Origin: JBOFLG01 sp051657745
Lineage (GTDB): Bacteria; Actinomycetota; Actinomycetes; Actinomycetales; Dermatophilaceae
Length of the DNA stretch: 26,306 nucleotides
Assembly (NCBI GenBank): GCA_051657745.1
Contig: JBOFLG010000079.1
Span: 1-26,306 of the forward strand
Direction: 5' to 3'
Made by a program: the position numbers and the translations under genes. Under the pieces are notes generated by a model. The model was not told the origin of the DNA and made no database searches. It saw only the letters and a list, made by a program, of their open reading frames with translations. Of the stretch, positions 22,263 to 26,306 are shown piece after piece (position 1 is the first letter of the stretch; every line of letters begins with the position of its first letter).

Positions 22263-22428
22263 TGCCGGATGGCGCCCGCTCGCCCTCGGGTGCCCGGCGC
22301 TCTCGCGTGCCTGGTGTGACCCGTATGTCCGATGTTTGCCCGTGTGTCCGGTGTGACCTGGCCGACCCGCAGTGGGCGTTCGCGCCACGGGTGTGCCGGA
22401 TGGCGCCCGCTCGCCTCGGGTGCCCGGC
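22263..22428. repeat. Direct repeat pair between aquaporin and TetR genes
   Basis: A segment of about 36 bases (TGCCGGATGGCGCCCGCTCG, then CCTCGGGTGCCCGGC) at 22263-22298 recurs with one base missing at 22394-22428. The pair is about 131 bases apart in a 230-base gene-free gap. Function is unknown; it may mark an old duplication. Confidence 0.7.
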
Positions 22429-22457
22429 TCGCCCCGCTCGCGCTGCGCCGGTGAGCA

Positions 22458-23474
22458 TCACGGATGGGTTCGAGCGGCGTCCAGCGCTGCGGCATGGTCA
22501 AGGAGGGCCGCCTCGAGCGCTACCTCCCCGCCGCTGCCGAGCCACGGAGCGTGCCCGAGCAGTTCGAGCATGACGTGGCCGTAGAGCAGTGCCCACCCGG
22601 TCGTAAAGGCGGCTGCAGCCCCGGCGGGAAGTTCGCGCCCCGCTCCGGTGGTTGGAGGCGCGCTGGGTACCACTGCGGCCTGTCGTCGCGCGGTTGGTGG
22701 CGTCGGTAGTCGCTCCAACTCCTCGCTTGTCCAGCCAGCGAAGACCGCGTCGACGAAAGCGCGTCCCAGTGCGGCCGCGGCCGCACTGGTTGGGCCGTCC
22801 GGTGGAGCGCCGTAGCCGGGAAGCGGGGTGCCGAAGATGAGCAGGAACGCGCTGCGATGCTCGACGGCCCACCGGCGGTATGCGAGCCCAGCTGCGACCG
22901 AGGGGCGCGTCCCCGGGGTGGGCTCCGTTGCCGGGGTGGGCGCTGTTCCAGAGGTGGCCGGGGTCGCCGGGGTGGGCGCTGTCGGCGGGGTGGGCGCTGT
23001 TCCAGAGGTGGCCGGGGTCGCCGGGGTGGGCGCTGTCGGCGGGGTGGGCGCTGTTCCAGAGGTGGCCGGGGTCGCGGACGTGGGCTCCGTGGGAGCGGAG
23101 GCCTGCAACGCCTCGGGGTGCATCGGCCGCTGGCCGCCGGCTGCGGCTGCGCCCGCAGTGACGGCGTCGGTGAGACCGGTAAAGGAGTCGGTCACCAGGT
23201 CGGTGACGAGCGACTCCCGAGAGGGGTAGTAGTAGTAGAGGGCCTGCACGCTGACCCCGAGTTCGCGGGCGACGGCACGGAGCGACAGCGCGGGAAGGCC
23301 GCCATGGTCGAGGTGGCGCAGTGCGATCGCTTTGATCTCGGCGACTGTCTGCGCGCGCCGGCCGCCGTCGCGCTGCCTGGCGCGCCGGGCGATCGTCTGC
23401 GCGCTCCGACTGCCGTCGTCTCGACTGCTGTCGTCTCGACTGCCGCCGAGGGCCGCGCCCGACTCCGTACCCAT
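22458..23474 (-). CDS. TetR-family regulator (WHG-type C-terminal domain) with repeat insert
   Basis: The DNA-binding part reads VAEIKAIALRHLDHGGLPAL, then SLRAVARELGVSVQALYYYY, a clear TetR helix-turn-helix. The ligand domain begins GLAYRRWAVEHRSAFLLIFG, a pattern of the WHG-type TetR C-terminal domain. Between them lies a loop of about 60 residues made of Pro/Ala/Thr repeats, making this 338-residue protein much longer than the usual 190-240. Two ATGs (23477, 23474) follow AAGGAGG; 23474 has better spacing. It is divergent from the membrane-protein operon at 23560, and the shared palindromes at 23484-23543 are its likely operators. Confidence 0.88.
   Translation of the reverse strand: MGTESGAALGGSRDDSSRDDGSRSAQTIARRARQRDGGRRAQTVAEIKAIALRHLDHGGLPALSLRAVARELGVSVQALYYYYPSRESLVTDLVTDSFTGLTDAVTAGAAAAGGQRPMHPEALQASAPTEPTSATPATSGTAPTPPTAPTPATPATSGTAPTPPTAPTPATPATSGTAPTPATEPTPGTRPSVAAGLAYRRWAVEHRSAFLLIFGTPLPGYGAPPDGPTSAAAAALGRAFVDAVFAGWTSEELERLPTPPTARRQAAVVPSAPPTTGAGRELPAGAAAAFTTGWALLYGHVMLELLGHAPWLGSGGEVALEAALLDHAAALDAARTHP
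22933..23075 (-). repeat. 54-bp tandem repeat in the TetR gene
   Basis: Two full 54-bp units (22933-22986 and 22987-23040) and 35 bases of a third are nearly identical. They encode an 18-residue unit rich in Pro, Ala and Thr. Near-identity of units points to recent duplication. Confidence 0.92.
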
Positions 23475-23483
23475 CATCGTCCT

Positions 23484-23543
23484 CCTTGACACTGTCAGGT
23501 GAAAACCATATCGTCCTGACCCATCGAACTTGACACTGCCAAG
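23484..23543. promoter_or_regulatory. Divergent promoters with two TetR-type operators
   Basis: Two related palindromes are present: CCTTGACACTGTCAGG (23484-23499) and CTTGACACTGCCAAG (23529-23543). The first overlaps the -35 of a strong forward promoter, TTGACA (23486-23491), 17 bases, TATCGT (23509-23514); the second lies in the 5' UTR of the forward gene. On the reverse strand TATGGT (23510-23505) is a possible -10 for the tetR gene, overlapping the forward -10. A repressor bound here would shut both directions. Confidence 0.75.
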
Positions 23544-23559
23544 GAGAAGGAGTGGTTCC

Positions 23560-24744
23560 ATGGTCGACATGACCCGCCGAGCGTTCCGCACGGTCCGTCA
23601 CTGGCACGCACCGCTGGCCTGGTTCGCTGCCGCCTGCACCGTGCTGGTTCCAGTCCTCGTTGTCGCCGGACTGGTCGACGACCGGACCCTGCTCGGCCAG
23701 CCGATCTGGGTGAAGCCGATGAAGTTCGCCCTGTCCTTCATCCTGTATTCGGTCGTGCTGGCCTGGATGATCTCGGTGCTCCCGGGATGGCGGCGCCTGG
23801 CATGGTGGGCCGGCACGGTGATCGTCGTCGCGTCGGCTGGTGAGGTGGTGCTCATCGCCGGGCAGGCGGCGCGCGGACGCCCGAGCCACTTCAACATCAC
23901 GACGCCCCTGGATGCCGCCATCTTCAGTGCGATGGGGATCCTCGTCGTGACCCTGTACGTGCTGACCCTCGGCCTGGGAGTGCTGCTCCTGCGACGGCCC
24001 CTGGCGGATCGGTCGCTCACCTGGGCGATGCGTCTCGCCGTCCCGGTCGCGATCGCGGGCCTCTCGGTTGGGTACCTCATGGTGTCCCAGGCGCCAGTGG
24101 CGGAGACTGGCGCCGATGCCTCCGGGGCAGTGGTCCAGCTCGCCGGGGCGCATGCGGTGGGCGTCGCCGACGGTGGCCCCGGGCTCCCGTTTCTGGGCTG
24201 GAGCACGACCGGTGGCGACCTGCGGGTCGGGCATTTCGTGGGCATGCATGCGCTCCAGGTGCTGCCGCTGCTCGCCCTCCTGCTCACCTCCGAGTGGGGG
24301 CGACGCCGCCTCGATGAGACGGCGCGAGTGCGGGTGGTCGTGGTCACCGGATTCGCCTACGCCGCAGTGCTCGTCCTGCTGGTGTGGCAGGCGCTGCGCG
24401 GCCAGTCGTTGGTGGCGCCTGACGCCCTCACCGGTGCAGTGGCAGCCGGCATCGCCGGCGTCACCGGCGTCACACTCGGGCTCGTCATCCGCGGATCTGC
24501 CTCGCGCAGTGCGGTAGTCGAGCGGGGCGACCCGGGCCGGGCCACGCCCCACTCGGGTCGGGCCACGCCCCACTCGGGTCGGGCCACGCCCCACTCGGGT
24601 CACGCCACGCCCGACCCGGGCCACATCACGCCCGACCCGGGCCACATCACGCCCGACCCGGGCCACATCACGCCCGACCCGGGCCAGGTGACGGCCGACC
24701 CGGGCGGTGCCCTGGCCGACCCGGCGCGACGTGGGCCATCATGA
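23560..24744 (+). CDS. Multi-pass membrane protein of unknown function with repeat tail
   Basis: The product has about 394 residues. It has some seven or eight hydrophobic helices between residues 15 and 320, with polar conserved-looking stretches GQPIWVKPMKFALSFILYS, GRPSHFNITTPLDAAIFSAM, GWSTTGGDLRVGHFVGMHAL and QVLPLL. The repeated His, Asn and Arg residues beside the helices could bind a cofactor or substrate. I do not recognise a named family. The C-terminal 55-60 residues are a Thr-Pro-His/Asp-Pro-Gly repeat tail predicted to be disordered. Start ATG 23560 has GGAG at 23549-23552. The stop overlaps the next ATG (ATGA), so it is coupled to the DUF2834 gene. Control is probably by the divergent TetR. 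Confidence 0.8.
   Translation: MVDMTRRAFRTVRHWHAPLAWFAAACTVLVPVLVVAGLVDDRTLLGQPIWVKPMKFALSFILYSVVLAWMISVLPGWRRLAWWAGTVIVVASAGEVVLIAGQAARGRPSHFNITTPLDAAIFSAMGILVVTLYVLTLGLGVLLLRRPLADRSLTWAMRLAVPVAIAGLSVGYLMVSQAPVAETGADASGAVVQLAGAHAVGVADGGPGLPFLGWSTTGGDLRVGHFVGMHALQVLPLLALLLTSEWGRRRLDETARVRVVVVTGFAYAAVLVLLVWQALRGQSLVAPDALTGAVAAGIAGVTGVTLGLVIRGSASRSAVVERGDPGRATPHSGRATPHSGRATPHSGHATPDPGHITPDPGHITPDPGHITPDPGQVTADPGGALADPARRGPS
24538..24705 (+). repeat. 21-bp tandem repeat in the membrane-protein tail
   Basis: Eight consecutive 21-bp units start at 24538. The first three are of type CGGGCCACGCCCCACTCGGGT, and the next five of type CACATCACGCCCGACCCGGGC. They encode Gly-Arg/His-Ala/Ile-Thr-Pro-His/Asp-Ser/Pro units. 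Blocks of identical units show at least two rounds of expansion. Confidence 0.93.
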
Positions 24745-25118
24745 GCGTCGCCGGGGTGAGTCGCCGGCTCACCACCGCACGATTGTTGGCCGCCCTCTAT
24801 GGGGTGCTTGCCGTGGTCGGTGCGGGCGGTACGTGGTGGTTCAACCTGCGCTTCGACAGCGGCGAGGTCGGGGGCGTCAGTTACCTCGAGGCGTGGTTCG
24901 CGAACCCGGCCAGTTCCTCGGCGGCCGTCGACGTGATCGTCGCCGCGGTCGCCGCGTGCGTCCTGTATGCAAGCGAGGCACGGCGCTGGCGCGCCTGGTG
25001 GCCGTTGGTGCTCGTGCCGCTGACCTTTCTTGTCGCACTTGCCTTTACCCTCCCGGCGTTCCTCGCGCTCCGTGAGCTGCGCCTCGCCCACGAGACTCCG
25101 CCGACCGGCGCCGGATGA
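24741..25118 (+). CDS. DUF2834 family small membrane protein
   Basis: The 125-residue protein has three predicted membrane helices (about 12-33, 58-78 and 88-112). Its pattern AALYGVLAVVGAGGTWWFNL, YLEAWFANPASSSAAVDVIV and a polar loop SEARRWRAWWPLV is typical of DUF2834 proteins as I recall them. Function is unknown for the family. It starts within the stop codon of the larger membrane protein and is probably made together with it, so the two may form a complex. Its stop codon lies in the first unit of a 17-bp repeat array. Confidence 0.8.
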   Translation: MSVAGVSRRLTTARLLAALYGVLAVVGAGGTWWFNLRFDSGEVGGVSYLEAWFANPASSSAAVDVIVAAVAACVLYASEARRWRAWWPLVLVPLTFLVALAFTLPAFLALRELRLAHETPPTGAG

Positions 25119-25220
25119 CGCTGGCGCGCGGATGGCGCTGGCGCGCGGATGGCGCTGGCGCGCGGATGACGCTGGCGCGCGGATGGCGCTGGCGCGCGGA
25201 TGGCGCTGGCGCGCGGATGT
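25114..25220. repeat. 17-bp tandem repeat array after the DUF2834 gene
   Basis: Units of GATGRCGCTGGCGCGCG start at 25114, 25131, 25148, 25165, 25182 and 25199, with a truncated seventh at 25216. The variable fifth base runs A, G, G, A, G, G, T, so there is a 51-bp higher-order period. The unit is not a multiple of three and the array is outside any supported gene. The stretch 25120-25328 otherwise holds only a GGAGTGC/GCACTCC inverted repeat near 25275-25300. Confidence 0.92.
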
Positions 25221-25328
25221 CGGGATCGTCTCCACCGTGGCGGCCCGGCCTGAGCCCGGTGAGGGCCGAGGATGCCGGAGTGCAGCCAACGCACTCCGGG
25301 CCGACCGTGGCGCCTGCGCCGCCTCCGT

Positions 25329-25472
25329 TCAGGAAGGTCTGGCGCGCTCGCGGCGGCAGCGTTCGGAGCAGTAGCGCACGTCATCCCAGACCGCAGCCCA
25401 GCGCCGCCGCCAGGTGAAGTTGCGCCCACAGGTCGGGCACACCTTCGACGGGAGGTCGGCCTTGCGCCGCAT
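25329..25472 (-). CDS. DUF2256 zinc-ribbon mini-protein
   Basis: A 47-residue protein, MRRKADLPSKVCPTCGRNFT, then WRRRWAAVWDDVRYCSERCR and RERARPS. It matches the DUF2256 pattern: LPxK-x-C-xx-C, a Trp/Arg-rich middle, and YC-S-x-RC-RR. The four Cys (C12, C15, C35, C39) probably bind one zinc. The start may instead be the GTG at 25481, adding three residues. It lies 20-30 bases downstream of isocitrate dehydrogenase on the same strand, probably as a second cistron. The function of the family is unknown; short length makes it easy to miss. Confidence 0.88.
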   Translation of the reverse strand: MRRKADLPSKVCPTCGRNFTWRRRWAAVWDDVRYCSERCRRERARPS

Positions 25473-25501
25473 CCGAGCCACGGCGCCGGGCCTGGTGCTG
25501 G

Positions 25502-26306
25502 TCAGCCGGCGAGCGAGGCGAGGATGCCGGTGAAGGTCGCCGAGGGTCGCATCACCGCGGCGGCCTTCTCGGGGTCGGGCCGGTAGTAGCCGCCGACGTC
25601 GGCCGACTGGCCCTGGGCCGCGATCAACTCGGCGTCGATGCTCTCGGCGTGGTCGGCGAGCGCAGCGGCGACCGGCGCGAAGGCTGCGGCGAGCTCGGCG
25701 TCATCCGACTGGCTCGCGAGTTCATCGGCCCAGTACCGGGCGAGCCAGACGTGGCTGCCGCGGTTGTCGATCGAGCCGACCCGCCGGGCCGGTGACTTGT
25801 TCTCCTCGAGCAGGGTGCCGGTGGCCCGGTCCAGCGCCTCGCCGAGCACCCCGGCGCGGGTGTTGCCGCCGCGCGCCTCGTGCCGGAAGGACTCGGCGAG
25901 CGCGAGGAACTCGCCGAGGCTGTCCCAGCGCAGGTAGTTCTCGGCGACCAGTTGCTGCACGTGTTTGGGTGCCGAGCCACCGGCGCCGGTCTCGAACAGG
26001 CCGCCGCCGTTCATCAGCGGGACGACCGAGAGCATCTTGGCCGACGTGCCGAGCTCGAGGATGGGGAAGAGGTCGGTGTTGTAGTCGCGCAGCACGTTGC
26101 CGGTGACCGAGATGGTGTCCTCGCCGCGGCGGATCCGCTCGACCGCGTGCCGGGCGGCGTCGACCGGCGCCAGCACGCTGATGTCGAGCCCGGCGGTGTC
26201 GTGTTCACCGAGGTACTGCTCGACCTTGGCGATGAGGTTGGCGTCGTGGGCCCGCTCGCGGTCGAGCCAGAACACGGCGGGGGTCCCTGACTCGTACGCT
26301 CGGGTG
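25502..26306 (-). CDS. icd: Monomeric NADP-dependent isocitrate dehydrogenase, C-terminal part
   Basis: The 268 residues visible are the C-terminal third of the large (about 740-residue) monomeric isocitrate dehydrogenase, which makes 2-oxoglutarate and NADPH in the TCA cycle. The frame is open to the right edge (YESGTPAVFWLDRERAHDAN), so the N-terminus is off the window. Recognisable family segments are RRGEDTISVTGNVLRDYNTD, LFPILELGTSAKMLSVVPLM, NGGGLFETGAGGSAPKHVQQ, LDRATGTLLEENKSPARRVG and the conserved end QSADVGGYYRPD. No interruption is seen. It precedes the DUF2256 gene and is on the same strand. Confidence 0.96.
   Translation of the reverse strand, partial: TRAYESGTPAVFWLDRERAHDANLIAKVEQYLGEHDTAGLDISVLAPVDAARHAVERIRRGEDTISVTGNVLRDYNTDLFPILELGTSAKMLSVVPLMNGGGLFETGAGGSAPKHVQQLVAENYLRWDSLGEFLALAESFRHEARGGNTRAGVLGEALDRATGTLLEENKSPARRVGSIDNRGSHVWLARYWADELASQSDDAELAAAFAPVAAALADHAESIDAELIAAQGQSADVGGYYRPDPEKAAAVMRPSATFTGILASLAG

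Noticed and set aside
24538..25220. CRISPR-like or iteron arrays
   Set aside because: Units are directly adjacent with no spacers. The first array is coding and in frame, and the second follows a gene without any replication gene nearby.

Overview
This is a GC-rich chromosomal window from an actinobacterium, most likely a Micrococcales relative of the Intrasporangiaceae or Dermatophilaceae (inference). Support comes from codons strongly biased to G/C in the third position, several GTG starts, ATGA/GTGA-type gene overlaps, a fused CofG/CofH protein (FbiC) for coenzyme F420, a monomeric NADP isocitrate dehydrogenase, and a probable leaderless promoter. No rRNA, tRNA or CRISPR array was seen.

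Layout. 1-628 (-): 5' part of an SfLAP/GAP-type membrane protein gene. 750-2640 (+): purH behind a ZTP (pfl) riboswitch, followed by a strong terminator. 2727-5504 (+): proline-rich membrane-anchored protein, sensor kinase and OmpR-type regulator in an overlapping operon. 5528-6037 (-): a secreted repetitive protein, convergent with that operon. An 18-bp palindrome upstream of the operon recurs upstream of this gene, suggesting one regulon.

6300-9000 is an accessory island, visibly less GC-rich than its flanks outside the IS copy. It holds an inactivated ISAs1-family insertion sequence (7057-8300), a second scrambled IS remnant (6318-6547), and an apparently undescribed family of very small secreted proteins. 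One member is intact (6562-6876), one carries a frameshift (8686-8992), and one is only a signal peptide (8453-8581).

9262-13149: divergent glycerate kinase (-) and FbiC (+). 13187-14575 (-): class III CoA-transferase with a repeat tail. 14710-17703 (+): leaderless three-gene operon of a membrane SRPBCC-like protein, a membrane methyltransferase fused to a DCC thiol-oxidoreductase-like domain, and a TetR regulator. A double palindromic operator covers its promoter, and this is the best candidate in the window for an uncharacterised system. 17883-18764: folD. 18987-19928: AbiEi-like DNA-binding/nuclease protein between two copies of a palindromic intergenic repeat. 20111-21100 (-): malate dehydrogenase. 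21404-22228 (-): aquaporin. 22458-25118: TetR repressor divergent from a multi-pass membrane protein plus DUF2834 protein, with shared operators between them. 25329-26306 (-): DUF2256 mini-protein and the 3' part of isocitrate dehydrogenase.

PurH and FolD are linked through 10-formyl-tetrahydrofolate. In relatives purH, folD, mdh and icd often lie close together (recalled, not checked), so the material between them here looks like accumulated cargo. A second theme is short tandem repeats inside or beside genes: at least seven arrays with 15-, 17-, 21- or 54-bp units. The coding ones are all multiples of three and sit in tails, linkers or surface loops.
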